Assembly (NCBI RefSeq): GCF_900176885.1 | Contig: NZ_LT839648.1 | Coordinates: 2,234,764 to 2,298,763 of the forward strand | Direction: 5' to 3' | DNA from: Oceanobacillus senegalensis | Lineage (GTDB): Bacteria; Bacillota; Bacilli; Bacillales; Amphibacillaceae | Length of the DNA stretch: 64,000 nucleotides | Shown: positions 27,745 through 37,332 of the stretch, piece after piece | How the letters are laid out: each line of letters begins with the position of its first letter | How positions within the stretch are numbered: the stretch's first letter is position 1 | Notes under the pieces: generated by a model | What the model saw: only the letters and a program-made list of their open reading frames with translations | Database searches by the model: none | Told to the model about the DNA's origin: nothing | Made by a program: the position numbers and the translations under genes

Positions 27745-28026
27745 AATGACACCTACTTTTCACCTATTTGTTCGTATTACCCCAATTCTAGCAAATCTAT
27801 AAACAGAATGCACGTTCTGTTATAAATTTTTCTATAGTAAAAAGAAAAGACCACAGGAGGACTTTTTTGGTAAATTCTACTTTACATATTTATGCATTTA
27901 TTTTTCAAACAATTTGATTTATAGTAATTTTTAGAATACAATATTAAGTACTTATTAAAAGGAATATAGTTTACGAAAACAGCCGAATAAAAAAGATAAA
28001 TCTATATTCTAAGGGAGGGGATTATC

Positions 28027-28212
28027 ATGCCAAATTATGTATTAACGGTTTTTGATAAAAGTGGAAAAAAATTGATGGATGAAACATTTTCCGCTGATAA
28101 TAATGAAGAAGCAAAAACAATAGGACAAAAACTACTAGACGAAAAAGGGTATAGTGAACATACACACCGTTGTGTGTCACCACAAGCAAAATTAGTATTA
28201 TTCCACCGATAA
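28027..28212 (+). CDS. yhzD: YhzD-like small protein
   Basis: A 61-residue cytoplasmic protein beginning with a beta-rich LTVFDKSGKKLMDETF and ending HRCVSPQAKLVLFHR, which matches the YhzD family in length and position. It has a strong AAGGGAGGGG ribosome-binding site and is monocistronic. Its function is unknown. Confidence 0.85.
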   Translation: MPNYVLTVFDKSGKKLMDETFSADNNEEAKTIGQKLLDEKGYSEHTHRCVSPQAKLVLFHR

Positions 28213-28216
28213 AAAC

Positions 28217-28248
28217 AAAAGCGACTTCACCATTAGGAAGTCGCCTTT
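28217..28248. terminator. Bidirectional terminator between yhzD and yheA
   Basis: GCGACTTC pairs with GAAGTCGC around an 8-nt loop, flanked by A and T runs. Confidence 0.8.
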
Positions 28249-28273
28249 ATATGTAAGTATTTTTCTAATTTAG

Positions 28274-28630
28274 TTATTGTCTATTATCCGGATCGCCATA
28301 TAATTCCTCTAATGGCTGCGTAATAATTTGACTAATATCATTAATTACTAAGTTTAAGCGTTGTTCCTCTTCCATTAACCTAGAAATTTCAGTATGTTGC
28401 TGAACTTGTTCAACAATAGAACGAGCTTTTTCAACCTCTTCTTCTGTAATATCTAAACCTTGCATTTGTTTCTCTTGTAATTGCATTTGTGTATCACGGA
28501 AACTGTCAAACATTTCTTTTGCTTGAGGATTATTCATTACTGCCTCATATGCAGATTTTAAGTTTTGGAACTCTTCACTTTCTCGTATTGCTTTCTCTAA
28601 ATCGTATGCACTGTCATGAATATTGGCCAC
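28274..28630 (-). CDS. yheA: YlbF/YmcA family protein YheA
   Basis: A 118-residue all-helical protein with the family pattern YDLEKAIRESEEFQNLKSAYEAVMNNPQAKEMFDSFRD and QKQMQGLDIT, the same length as B. subtilis YheA. Relatives YlbF, YmcA and YaaT form the Y-complex affecting RNase Y and phosphorelay; YheA itself has no settled role. It starts at GTG after AAGGAGG. Confidence 0.9.
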   Translation of the reverse strand: MANIHDSAYDLEKAIRESEEFQNLKSAYEAVMNNPQAKEMFDSFRDTQMQLQEKQMQGLDITEEEVEKARSIVEQVQQHTEISRLMEEEQRLNLVINDISQIITQPLEELYGDPDNRQ

Positions 28631-28804
28631 AACGTTACCTCCTTGATTTCTACTCTAGTCCACTATAACAGACGAGGATATTAATGTATACTAAAAAATG
28701 AAATGGATTTCATTTACACACAAAATGTGTATATAAGATGAAAAAGAGATTCATCGGTATAACCTGGTAAATAGATATGGAATGAATGAGAAGGTGTTTA
28801 ACAA

Positions 28805-29896
28805 TTGGCAAAATTACTATTAGAGAACATCAAAAAAGTCTATAACAAAAATGTTATCGCAGTTGATAAATTTAACCTACATATACAAGAAGGAGAGTTC
28901 ATTGTATTAGTCGGACCTTCAGGATGCGGAAAATCTACTACATTACGGATGATCGCAGGACTGGAGGAAATTACCGATGGTGAATTATATATTGATGATG
29001 TAAGAATGAATCATGTTTCTGCTAAAGATCGTGACATTGCAATGGTTTTTCAAAATTATGCTTTATACCCTCATATGACTGTCTATGATAACCTCGCTTT
29101 TGGATTAAGACTAAGAAAAATAAGTCAGCATCAAATAGATCTACAGGTCCAACAAACCGCTGCCATCCTAAATATAGAATCACTTTTGAACCGAAAGCCC
29201 AAAGCTCTTTCTGGTGGACAACGTCAGCGTGTCGCTCTTGGTCGAGCCATTGTTCGAAATCCAAGGGTATATTTAATGGATGAGCCATTATCTAATTTAG
29301 ATGCCAAATTACGCATTCAAATGCGTGCTGAAATTCAAAAACTACATGAACGTCTTCAAACAACCACTATTTACGTTACCCATGATCAAACAGAAGCGAT
29401 GACCATGGCATCAAGGCTTGTAGTAATGAAAGACGGGGTTATTCAGCAAATCGGAAAACCAAAAGATGTTTATGATTATCCGGAGAATATCTTTGTTGCG
29501 GGATTTATTGGTTCTCCTTCCATGAACTTCATGAAGGGCAAAATTATGAATAATTTTTTCCAAACAAATCATGACCTCATAGAACTTCCTAGACCCATTA
29601 TTCATTCCTTACATGAAAAAGGATATGGCAATAAGGAAGTTATTTTGGGTATACGCCCTGAAGATATCGTACAAAATATAGCGTCAACTGGTAATTCATA
29701 CTCCACTACTATCAATAAAGTAGAATTATTGGGGGGATTTTCCAACATTTATTTTAAATTGGGGGACCAAGAATTTATTGCTATCATGGATTCTGCATTA
29801 AATAAAAGAGCTGGAGATAACATTAAATTAACCTTCAATATGGGTAAACTACATTTTTTTGATTCCAATACAAAATCACGTATTAAAATGAAATAA
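28805..29896 (+). CDS. msmX: MsmX/UgpC-type sugar ABC transporter ATPase
   Basis: A 363-residue ABC ATPase with Walker A GPSGCGKST (about residue 38), signature LSGGQRQR, Walker B VYLMDEPLSNLDAK and a C-terminal TOBE/regulatory region. It belongs to the MalK/UgpC/MsmX group that energises one or many carbohydrate importers. No permease or binding-protein gene is nearby, consistent with a shared ATPase as in B. subtilis MsmX. It starts at TTG after GAGAAGGTG. The MsmX name is inferred. Confidence 0.85.
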   Translation: MAKLLLENIKKVYNKNVIAVDKFNLHIQEGEFIVLVGPSGCGKSTTLRMIAGLEEITDGELYIDDVRMNHVSAKDRDIAMVFQNYALYPHMTVYDNLAFGLRLRKISQHQIDLQVQQTAAILNIESLLNRKPKALSGGQRQRVALGRAIVRNPRVYLMDEPLSNLDAKLRIQMRAEIQKLHERLQTTTIYVTHDQTEAMTMASRLVVMKDGVIQQIGKPKDVYDYPENIFVAGFIGSPSMNFMKGKIMNNFFQTNHDLIELPRPIIHSLHEKGYGNKEVILGIRPEDIVQNIASTGNSYSTTINKVELLGGFSNIYFKLGDQEFIAIMDSALNKRAGDNIKLTFNMGKLHFFDSNTKSRIKMK

Positions 29897-29924
29897 GGTT
29901 TCTTTTGAAAAATAGACTAAATCA

Positions 29925-29950
29925 GAGGGAAGCCTTTTAAGACTTCCCTC
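29925..29950. terminator. Terminator hairpin between msmX and ssp1
   Basis: GAGGGAAG pairs with CTTCCCTC between convergent genes. The T-run is weak on both strands. Confidence 0.5.
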
Positions 29951-29966
29951 ATATCCATCATTTATT

Positions 29967-30179
29967 TTATTGTTGTGTGCCATTTAATTGTTGTTGTGCT
30001 GTTCTTACTAATCGTTTTGTGATTTCCCCACCTACAGAACCGTTAGCACGAGAAGTTGTGTCTGCTCCTAAGTTCACACCGAATTCAGAAGCAATTTCTA
30101 TTTTCATTTGATCTAGTGCTTGTGCCACTCCAGGAACTAGTAATTGATTGGAATTGTTACTATTATTATTTGCCATCAT
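29967..30179 (-). CDS. Alpha/beta-type small acid-soluble spore protein, copy 1
   Basis: A 70-residue SASP with both family signatures: [33 protein letters not shown], which includes the GPR protease site (E-FGV). It binds and protects spore DNA and is degraded on germination. It starts with two consecutive ATG codons after AGGAGG; paralogues have one. Codon use differs slightly from the other two copies but the proteins are nearly identical. Confidence 0.96.
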   Translation of the reverse strand: MMANNNSNNSNQLLVPGVAQALDQMKIEIASEFGVNLGADTTSRANGSVGGEITKRLVRTAQQQLNGTQQ

Positions 30180-30355
30180 TTATTACCTCCTCTTTGTGGT
30201 ATATTTCTATTGTTTATCGATACTCTCCATTTTATAAGCCTATTTCATAGGAAAATATTTCACCTATGGATAATTTTTCAATTAAGAATAAGTATTTTTT
30301 CTTACAAAACAATGTATTAAATACGAAAAAGTAGGCTACTCTTATAACGTATAAT

Positions 30356-30386
30356 AAAAAGAGGGAAGTCCTATAAGACCTCCCTT
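30356..30386 (-). terminator. Terminator of ssp2
   Basis: On the minus strand GGGAGGTC...GACTTCCC forms a stem followed by TCTTTTT. Confidence 0.7.
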
Positions 30387-30402
30387 GTAACCATCATTTA
30401 TT

Positions 30403-30612
30403 TTATTGTTGTGTGCCATTTAATTGTTGTTGTGCTGTTCTTACTAATCGTTTTGTAATTTCTCCACCTACAGAACCGTTAGCACGGGAAGTTGTGTCTG
30501 CTCCTAAATTCACACCAAATTCAGATGCGATTTCTACCTTCATTTGATCTAGTGCTTGTGCTACACCAGGGACTAGTAATTGGTTGGAATTGTTACTATT
30601 ATTGTTTGCCAT
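30403..30612 (-). CDS. Alpha/beta-type small acid-soluble spore protein, copy 2
   Basis: A 69-residue SASP differing from copy 1 by a Val for Ile ([10 protein letters not shown]) and the single start Met. AAAGGAGG lies 6 nt before the ATG. Its upstream block (about 30650-30690) resembles that of copy 3, with GATATC and ACAGACAATAG in common, and probably holds the sporulation promoter. Confidence 0.96.
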   Translation of the reverse strand: MANNNSNNSNQLLVPGVAQALDQMKVEIASEFGVNLGADTTSRANGSVGGEITKRLVRTAQQQLNGTQQ

Positions 30613-30760
30613 TATTTATTACCTCCTTTTGTGGTGTATTCCTATTGTCTGTCGATATCGGAAATCCTATAACAAAATTTCATTTGTAAAATATATCATT
30701 TTTGGATATACTTTCTAATTACTTTTAATCAATAATGAGTCACTGAACAATGTACCATAT

Positions 30761-30793
30761 TAAAAAGAGAGAAGCCTTTTGAGCTCCCCTCTT
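30761..30793 (-). terminator. Terminator of ssp3
   Basis: On the minus strand GAGGGGAGC...GCTTCTCTC is followed by TTTTT. Confidence 0.7.
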
Positions 30794-30807
30794 ATCCATA
30801 GATTATA

Positions 30808-31017
30808 TTATTGTTGTGTGCCGTTTAATTGTTGTTGCGCAGTACGTACTAATCGTTTTGTGATTTCCCCACCTACAGAACCGTTAGCACGAGAAGTTGT
30901 GTCTGCTCCTAAGTTTACACCAAATTCAGATGCGATTTCTACTTTCATTTGGTCTAAAGCTTGAGATACGCCAGGAACTAGCAATTGGTTTGAATTGTTG
31001 CTGTTGTTATTTGCCAT
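30808..31017 (-). CDS. Alpha/beta-type small acid-soluble spore protein, copy 3
   Basis: A 69-residue SASP that differs from copy 2 only by Ser for Ala in [10 protein letters not shown]. It has AAGGAGGTG upstream and its own promoter block and terminator. The three genes are tandem, same-strand, separately transcribed duplicates. Confidence 0.96.
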   Translation of the reverse strand: MANNNSNNSNQLLVPGVSQALDQMKVEIASEFGVNLGADTTSRANGSVGGEITKRLVRTAQQQLNGTQQ

Positions 31018-31130
31018 GTTGTTTCACCTCCTTGTTGTGTTGTACTTCTATTGTCTGTTGATATCGTAAAACTTATAACAAAATTCTACTGGTAAAATGT
31101 AGATGTTGTCCCAATTCTTCCTAATTACAA

Positions 31131-31167
31131 TGAAAACCCCGTCACACTAACGTGTAACGAGGTTTTT
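31131..31167 (-). terminator. Terminator of fumC
   Basis: AAAACC-CGT-ACAC-taac-GTGT-ACG-GGTTTT forms an interrupted stem with a T-run on both strands, 31 bp after the fumC stop. Confidence 0.75.
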
Positions 31168-31197
31168 TGTTTTTTTATTTTAAGATTAAATGATCGC

Positions 31198-32583
31198 TTA
31201 TTTCGGATAGGTCATTTCTTCCGGTTTCACATATTCATCAAATTCCTCAGCAGTTAGTAGACCTAATTCAACTGCTGTTTCTTTTAATGTCGAGTTATCA
31301 GCAAATGCTTTTTTCGCTATTTTCGCTGCATTTTCGTATCCGATATGTGGATTTAATGCTGTAACAAGCATTAATGAATCATTTAAGTTTTTCTCAATTT
31401 GCTCTTGATTAGGCTCAATACCCTTCGCACAGCGCTCATCAAAGGATAGGATACTATCCGCTAGTAATTGACAAGATTGTAGGAAGTTATAAGCAATAAC
31501 TGGTTTAAATACGTTTAATTCAAAGTTACCTTGACTTGCCGCAAATCCAATTGTCGCATCATTCCCCATTACCTGAGCAGCAACCATTGTTACAGCTTCA
31601 CTTTGAGTTGGGTTCACTTTACCTGGCATGATAGAACTTCCCGGTTCATTTGCTGGTATGGTAATTTCTCCAATTCCGCAACGTGGACCGCTTGCTAACC
31701 AACGAACATCATTAGCAATTTTCATTAAATCTGCTGCTAGTCCTTTTAAAGCACCATGAGCATAAACGGATTCATCATGACTCGTTAATGAATGAAATTT
31801 ATTTGGCGCAGATACAAACTCTTTTCCAGTAAATTCACTAATTGCTTCACATACACGTTCAGAGAATTCCGGATGTGCATTTAATCCCGTCCCAACAGCG
31901 GTTCCACCAATTGCCAATTCTTTTACATGGTGTACACTTTCCTTAATCATTGTTTCTGATTTTTCTAGCATACGATGCCAGCCACTAATTTCTTGCCCTA
32001 AGGTTAATGGTGTCGCATCTTGGAGGTGAGTACGTCCGATTTTTACAATATCAGAAAACGCATCCATTTTTGTTTTTAATGTATTCTTCAACGTTTCCAC
32101 TGAAGGTAAAACATAATCCTCTAATTTTAATACAAAAGCAATGTGCATAGCTGTTGGATATGTATCATTAGAGCTTTGAGATTTATTCACATCATCATTA
32201 GGATGAAGCTTTAAATCACTATTTTGTTCCTCCAAATATTGATTACCAACATAAGCAATTACTTCGTTCACATTCATATTAGACTGTGTACCACTACCTG
32301 TTTGCCATACAACAAGTGGAAAATGTTCATCTACTTTTCCTTCAATGATTTGATCCGCAGCAAATGCAATAGCTTCTGCTTTTTTGTTTTCTAGTAGCCC
32401 TAAATCACTATTTGCTTTAGCAGCGCTTTTCTTTAAAATAGCAAAAGCTTTGACAACTTCTTGTGGCATCAGTTCTTCGCCGATTGGAAAGTTTTGCTTA
32501 CTTCTTTGAGTTTGTGCCCCCCAGTATTTATCTGCAGGTACATTGATTTCCCCTAATGTATCTCTTTCTACACGAAATTCCAT
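31198..32583 (-). CDS. fumC: Class II fumarate hydratase
   Basis: A 461-residue fumarase C with the superfamily signature [13 protein letters not shown] (about residue 316), substrate motifs GSGTQSNMN and NDTYPTAMH, and [16 protein letters not shown]. It interconverts fumarate and malate in the TCA cycle. Length and all active-site segments are normal. AGGGAGG precedes the ATG; it is monocistronic. Confidence 0.96.
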   Translation of the reverse strand: MEFRVERDTLGEINVPADKYWGAQTQRSKQNFPIGEELMPQEVVKAFAILKKSAAKANSDLGLLENKKAEAIAFAADQIIEGKVDEHFPLVVWQTGSGTQSNMNVNEVIAYVGNQYLEEQNSDLKLHPNDDVNKSQSSNDTYPTAMHIAFVLKLEDYVLPSVETLKNTLKTKMDAFSDIVKIGRTHLQDATPLTLGQEISGWHRMLEKSETMIKESVHHVKELAIGGTAVGTGLNAHPEFSERVCEAISEFTGKEFVSAPNKFHSLTSHDESVYAHGALKGLAADLMKIANDVRWLASGPRCGIGEITIPANEPGSSIMPGKVNPTQSEAVTMVAAQVMGNDATIGFAASQGNFELNVFKPVIAYNFLQSCQLLADSILSFDERCAKGIEPNQEQIEKNLNDSLMLVTALNPHIGYENAAKIAKKAFADNSTLKETAVELGLLTAEEFDEYVKPEEMTYPK

Positions 32584-32693
32584 CCTGATTTCCTCCCTAT
32601 GTCATCATATTTACTCCTATATTGTAACAAATTTCATAAATAATAGAATACAAAATACTTATTCAAGAGGAAAATTCCTAAAAGAGATTGTTT

Positions 32694-32804
32694 TATAAAG
32701 TGAATCTTCAATCAGTCGGGGGGTCTTTCTTCCCACCCGAAACGATTCGTTTTACCTCCATTTTTGAGGTAGGGCTATGTTTGCCCCTTAACCTGCGATA
32801 AAAA
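32694..32804 (+). repeat. Dispersed hairpin repeat family A, copy 2
   Basis: Very similar to 36882-36988 over about 105 bp: both begin TATAAAGTGA(A/T)TCTTC, contain CTCCATTTTTGAGGT and end TGCC...TAACC..CGATAAAAA. CCCACC pairs with GGTAGGG. It occupies most of the 382-bp gap between fumC and the phospholipase-like gene; the remainder is AT-rich with a TATAAT (32867-32872) at a suitable distance for the latter. Confidence 0.75.
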
Positions 32805-32965
32805 TAATTATTAAAATACCCAGTTTTGTTCAATTTAATTTCACCATTTCTCTTCGTATTTCCTATATAATAGATAGTAAAATAAAAAATAGGGCGGAAA
32901 ACGGATTATAAATAATCTTGATAAGTACTTAGATTATTTTTTAATAAAGCAAGGGGGATTTCATT

Positions 32966-33883
32966 GTGCCTAATGTATGGACACATATACTTTTTTGCGA
33001 GGAAGTCGTGGATGCAGTAAATCAACCATTTCTAACAACTGAAAATGAATCCTTTTTAAAACTAGGTGCTCAAGGACCGGATCCTTTTTACTATATCAAT
33101 TTTTGGCCTTGGAAAAAAAATAAAGCTTTAGCCGATGCAGGGAAAGTTATGCATACGGAAAAATGCGGAAACTTCCTCATGGACTTACTTACAGAGGCCA
33201 AAACCAAGAAGAGGTCTGTACAAGCATTCGTTGTAGGTTTTTTAACTCATCATATTTTAGACAGAAATACACATCCTTACATCCATTATCATGCTGGATA
33301 TGAAGGTAGGAATCATCAAAAGTTAGAAGTCACTATTGATACTTTGATGATGGAAAAGTATCATCATATTAAAACATGGAAAACACAAGTATATAAAGAA
33401 ATTGATATTGGTAGAAATTTAAATACTGAAATCCTAGAATTATTACACAAAACGATGAACAAACATTATCCAAGACTAAAAAGTACTACATATTACATTA
33501 ATAAAGCATATAAAGATATGATGCTTGCTTTAAAGCTTTTATCTGATCCATATGGATGGAAACACATTGTTTTAAACTCCTTCGTTACACCATATTCACA
33601 TCAACCTATTAAGGATGAGAAAGATTATTTAAATTTAAATCATCGAACATGGTATCATTCCGCAACGAAGGAATCTTCAAATTTAAGCTTTATTGACTTA
33701 TACAATCAAAGTCGTATAGAGGCCATTGAAATATTAACCGAGCTTGGTCACTTTTGGGAAAATAATCATAACGAGGTATATGCCAAACAAAGGCTTGAAG
33801 AATTGATTGGCAATATTTCCTATGATACTGGCAAGCCACTATCCATTCATACCCAAAACCAATATTGTGATCCTATTGTTTAA
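32966..33883 (+). CDS. Zinc-dependent phospholipase C-like protein
   Basis: A 305-residue protein beginning MPNVWTHILF, with His/Asp-rich metal-site segments LGAQGPDPFYY and FLTHHILDRNTHPYIHYHAGYEGRNHQKLE. This is the pattern of the Zn-dependent phospholipase C family (DUF/PF00882). No signal peptide is visible, so unlike secreted phospholipases it is probably cytoplasmic. Start is GTG after AAGGGGGA. The substrate is unknown. Confidence 0.8.
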   Translation: MPNVWTHILFCEEVVDAVNQPFLTTENESFLKLGAQGPDPFYYINFWPWKKNKALADAGKVMHTEKCGNFLMDLLTEAKTKKRSVQAFVVGFLTHHILDRNTHPYIHYHAGYEGRNHQKLEVTIDTLMMEKYHHIKTWKTQVYKEIDIGRNLNTEILELLHKTMNKHYPRLKSTTYYINKAYKDMMLALKLLSDPYGWKHIVLNSFVTPYSHQPIKDEKDYLNLNHRTWYHSATKESSNLSFIDLYNQSRIEAIEILTELGHFWENNHNEVYAKQRLEELIGNISYDTGKPLSIHTQNQYCDPIV

Positions 33884-33918
33884 CATGTTTGTTTTGTGGT
33901 ATAGAATGTATGCCATTT

Positions 33919-33960
33919 GGGGCGGGAAGACGAATCATCATTAATTCCCGCCTTTTTTTA
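33919..33960 (+). terminator. Terminator of the phospholipase-like gene
   Basis: GGCGGGAA pairs with TTCCCGCC and is followed by TTTTTTT. Confidence 0.85.
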
Positions 33961-34030
33961 TTTTCCATGCCATTTAGTTCGTATTTCATTTTACAATGGA
34001 AGGAAAATGCGAAGGAACAGAATTTATTTA

Positions 34031-35302
34031 TTAAATCTTAGCTTCCTGAATCCCTTTTTCAATATCCACATAGCGTAAAATAACCATTCCTGCGACGAAA
34101 AATACGATAAGGGATAATATACCGAACCTCCCATTTCCAGTCACTTGTCCAATAAACGCAAATGCAAATGGACCCATTACTGCTGCAAATTTGGATGATA
34201 TGCCATAAAAACCAAAGAACTCAGCTTGTTTATTATCCGGTACCATACTACCAAAAATAGACCTACTTATTGCTTGTGCTCCACCTTGAACCATCCCTAC
34301 ACAAATAGCTAATATGAAAAAGTGAAGAGCAGAACTCATATAGTAGCCGATGATAACGATACCTAAATACGTAAATAACGTCACATAAAGGGCTTTTTTA
34401 GCAGTTATCTTTGTCGCTAACCACCCAAAGCAAAAAGTAAAAGGTATTCCTACAAATTGAGTAATAAGTAAAGCAACGATTAAATCATTACTATTAATTC
34501 CGATTGAACTTCCATATACCGTTGCCATCCTAATAATTGTTGAAATTCCATCATTATATAACCAGAATGCAAATAAAAAAATCATTAATTGTTTATAACG
34601 TCTTATATCTTTTATAGTATTTTTAATTCTTATAAAGCCAATTATTGCGTATGGTTTATCTCTTTTACCAACATTCTTTTTTTCTTCTTTTACATTTTTG
34701 ATTAAAGGGATAGAAAAGATAAACCACCATAATCCAACTGTAACAAATGAAATTTGGGTTGCTATGGTTGTGCTAGCAATTCCAAACCATCCTGGATTTA
34801 AGATCAATACTATATTTATGAGAAGTAAAATTCCTCCACCGATATAACCGTAGGCAAACCCGCTAGATGACACTTTATCCATTTCATTTCTATCAGCGAT
34901 TTCTGGTAAAATTGAATCATAAAAAACATTAGCACCGGAAAATCCGATTGAGCCAACAATAAATAAAACCGATGCCAATAAATAGTCACCCTCACCGACA
35001 AAAGCTAAAAAAATACTTGCAATGATTCCCATAAATGCAAAAAACTGAAGAAATTTCTTCTTTGCTGAAGTGAAATCACTAATTGCACCTAATAATGGAG
35101 CCAATACCGCAACAATTAATACGGCTATCGATTGTGAATAGCCCCAATAGCTTGTTGCTGTCGTCTCATCCAATCCTGCTGCCGCAACGGTAGAATAATA
35201 CACGGGGAAAACGGCAGCCATGATGATGGTAGCAAATGCTGAATTCCCAAAATCATACAACATCCAGCTTCGTTGTATTTTCTTTTTCTCTTTATTGTTC
35301 AA
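34031..35302 (-). CDS. MFS transporter of the UMF1/Atg22-like family
   Basis: A 423-residue protein with twelve membrane segments. The start SWMLYDFGNSAFATIIMAAVFPVYY and the segment GMVQGGAQAISRSIFGSMVPDNKQAEFFGFY are diagnostic for UMF1 (YxiO-like) transporters. Eukaryotic relatives (Atg22) export amino acids from vacuoles; bacterial substrates are unknown. It starts at TTG after GGTGAAGGA. Confidence 0.88.
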   Translation of the reverse strand: MNNKEKKKIQRSWMLYDFGNSAFATIIMAAVFPVYYSTVAAAGLDETTATSYWGYSQSIAVLIVAVLAPLLGAISDFTSAKKKFLQFFAFMGIIASIFLAFVGEGDYLLASVLFIVGSIGFSGANVFYDSILPEIADRNEMDKVSSSGFAYGYIGGGILLLINIVLILNPGWFGIASTTIATQISFVTVGLWWFIFSIPLIKNVKEEKKNVGKRDKPYAIIGFIRIKNTIKDIRRYKQLMIFLFAFWLYNDGISTIIRMATVYGSSIGINSNDLIVALLITQFVGIPFTFCFGWLATKITAKKALYVTLFTYLGIVIIGYYMSSALHFFILAICVGMVQGGAQAISRSIFGSMVPDNKQAEFFGFYGISSKFAAVMGPFAFAFIGQVTGNGRFGILSLIVFFVAGMVILRYVDIEKGIQEAKI

Positions 35303-35413
35303 TCCTTCACCCCCATTCCACCATAGAGTATATCAAAAGCACCTGTTACTATTATGTATATTTAAAATTTTTTACAGAAAGTATAAAAACAATAAAATAA
35401 GCCTAAAATCTAT

Positions 35414-35443
35414 AAAAGCTCCACCCATTAACAGGCGGAGCTT
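35414..35443 (-). terminator. Terminator of the 78-residue ORF
   Basis: On the minus strand AAGCTCCGCC...GGTGGAGCTT is followed by TTAT, 11 bp after the stop codon. Confidence 0.6.
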
Positions 35444-35453
35444 CATCTAAAAT

Positions 35454-35690
35454 TTATGATTCCCATACATATTCTTGATAGCTTTGACTATAAGTAATAA
35501 AATCCTCTTTATTACCTTTTTCCAAAGAATAGTGGATATTATCTAATAATTTTTGTTTATTCCAATTAAAGCATATTTCATCTAAAATTAATTGAGCTTG
35601 GAAACTGAATTCATAAGGGATTTCTTTTCTTGCATAAAATGCTGTACCTTCATAACGACAAAAACGATAAACTACTTTATGTTTTTTCAT
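35454..35690 (-). CDS. Hypothetical 78-residue protein
   Basis: The protein begins with a basic beta-like segment (MKKHKVVYRFCRYEGTAFY) followed by a helical, Glu/Asn-rich part ending in SYQEYVWES. It has a good ribosome-binding site (AAAGGGGGAAATC), its own terminator and no membrane segment. I do not recognise the family. It is probably a real cytoplasmic protein. Confidence 0.65.
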   Translation of the reverse strand: MKKHKVVYRFCRYEGTAFYARKEIPYEFSFQAQLILDEICFNWNKQKLLDNIHYSLEKGNKEDFITYSQSYQEYVWES

Positions 35691-35899
35691 ATGAGATTTC
35701 CCCCTTTAGTTCCTTTTAACCATTATCCTAAATTTTCAAAAAAAACGCAACTCATTTGAACCTAAAATACTCTATGATTTTTATAAAGTTTTATAAACAT
35801 TTACCCTTTTACGTTTTTCTAGACCTTATGATTTTTATTTGATAGACTATGATAGCTATACAGTTACTTTGCTATGATTGGGAAACTGGAGGATATTCA

Positions 35900-36772
35900 A
35901 TGGATTATTCGGATAACTTGAAACAGGGTGAAAAAGGGGCTTGGATTAGCATTGTCTCCTATATTTCTTTATCCATAATCAAGCTTTTCATCGCCCATTA
36001 TGGAAATTCGGATGCACTACATGCGGACGGACTTAATAATGTAACAGACGTCATTGCTTCAGTTGCCGTCTTGGTTGGGTTAAAGTTATCAAGAAAACCT
36101 CCTGATAAGGATCATCCTTATGGGCATTATCGTGTTGAGACAATCGCATCCTTATTTGCTGCATTTGTCATGATGTATATTGGTATACAGGTTATTTTAG
36201 ATACCCTACAAAAGATAATGAATGCAGAAGCTTCCGAGCCTCCTGAGCTATTAACAGCTTGGACTGCGTTAGGTGCAGCAATTATTATGTTTTTTGTGTA
36301 CCGTTACAATGTTAAACTAGCAAGAAAAATTGAAAGTAGTTCATTAAATGCTGCTGCACAAGATAATAAATCCGATGCTCTCGTAAGTATTGGCGCTTTC
36401 GTAGGTATAATCGGTGCACAATTTGGTCTATTTTGGTTAGATCCTTTAGCCGCCTTTATTGTAGGTATAATCATTTGTAAGACGGCATGGGATATCTTTA
36501 GAGATGCTACATTAACACTGACAGATGGATTTGAGGAATCTAAGCTATTAGAAATTAAATCAAGCATTGGAAAAGTTGATGAAGTGAAAAAGGTTGTTGA
36601 CGTAAAAGGACGCGTACATGGGAACCAAGCCCTCCTTGAAGTAACTATTCTAGTAGACCCGCATTTGAATGTAGAACAAAGCCATCGGATTACAGAAAAC
36701 ATAGAGAAATATTTATATAACAAATATAGGATTAATCATGCACACATTCATATAGAGCCATTTAAAGATTAA
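35900..36772 (+). CDS. Cation diffusion facilitator, probably Mn2+ efflux (MneP/MneS type)
   Basis: A 290-residue CDF transporter with six membrane segments and a C-terminal cytoplasmic domain. TM2 carries DGLNNVTD and TM5 carries DNKSD, giving N/D-xxx-D sites instead of the HxxxD of zinc exporters, the arrangement seen in Mn2+-exporting CDFs. KDHPYGH follows TM2. The ATG at 35900 lies six bases after GGAGGAT and is preferred over an upstream ATG at 35849. Confidence 0.85.
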   Translation: MDYSDNLKQGEKGAWISIVSYISLSIIKLFIAHYGNSDALHADGLNNVTDVIASVAVLVGLKLSRKPPDKDHPYGHYRVETIASLFAAFVMMYIGIQVILDTLQKIMNAEASEPPELLTAWTALGAAIIMFFVYRYNVKLARKIESSSLNAAAQDNKSDALVSIGAFVGIIGAQFGLFWLDPLAAFIVGIIICKTAWDIFRDATLTLTDGFEESKLLEIKSSIGKVDEVKKVVDVKGRVHGNQALLEVTILVDPHLNVEQSHRITENIEKYLYNKYRINHAHIHIEPFKD

Positions 36773-36778
36773 AGTCTA

Positions 36779-36832
36779 CAAAAAAGACAGCGAGCGTAAT
36801 CATAAAAACTTTCGTTAGCTGTCTTTTTATTT
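36779..36832 (+). terminator. Terminator of the CDF gene
   Basis: AAAAAGACAGC pairs with GCTGTCTTTTT across a 26-nt partly paired loop. Confidence 0.75.
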
Positions 36833-36881
36833 TTTAAAGCAGGTTTCAGGTCTTAAGAGGATTATTTGTCTTCATAAGCAC

Positions 36882-36988
36882 TATAAAGTGATTCTTCCAC
36901 CAGTGAGGATTTTCTTTCTTCCCCACCTAAAATGATTCCTCCATTTTTGAGGTGGGGTATTACTGCCTCCTAACCTTCGATAAAAAAA
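36882..36988 (+). repeat. Dispersed hairpin repeat family A, copy 3
   Basis: Copy 3 has the best fold: CCCCACCT pairs with AGGTGGGG around TCCTCCATTTTTG. It is highly similar to 32694-32804 and related to 18022-18112. Confidence 0.75.
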
Positions 36989-37035
36989 TCCCTAGGAAAA
37001 TTTATTTACTAGTTATTATCCTTACTCTAAAAAAC

Positions 37036-37332
37036 TCACAACGTCATCAGGTATACTGTAATAATTGCTCCAATTACGACTAAGACAACATTTAAACCGA
37101 ATAACGCGAGTAAAATAGCGACAATTCCACCAATCAGCCCAACAATAGGTTGGTCTGGTACGACTGATAAAATTCCTGGGAAAATAAGTGCCCCTAATGC
37201 TGCATAGGGAATAGCGTTTAACCACCGATGCACCCAGGGCCAAAGCGGTAGCTTATCGACGACAAATGCAGGGATAATTCTCGGGATCATTGTTACTAAA
37301 GACATTCCTATTATAATAAGTAAAATGGTCAT
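37036..37332 (-). CDS. azlD: AzlD family branched-chain amino acid export subunit
   Basis: A 98-residue membrane protein with three to four segments, starting MTILLIIIGMSLVTMIPRIIPAF, the AzlD hallmark. It overlaps azlC by four bases. AzlC and AzlD together form an exporter for branched-chain amino acids or analogues. Confidence 0.9.
   Translation of the reverse strand: MTILLIIIGMSLVTMIPRIIPAFVVDKLPLWPWVHRWLNAIPYAALGALIFPGILSVVPDQPIVGLIGGIVAILLALFGLNVVLVVIGAIITVYLMTL

Noticed and set aside
36304..36723. 139-codon frame opposite the CDF gene
   Set aside because: It is antisense to well-conserved transporter sequence and lacks a ribosome-binding site.
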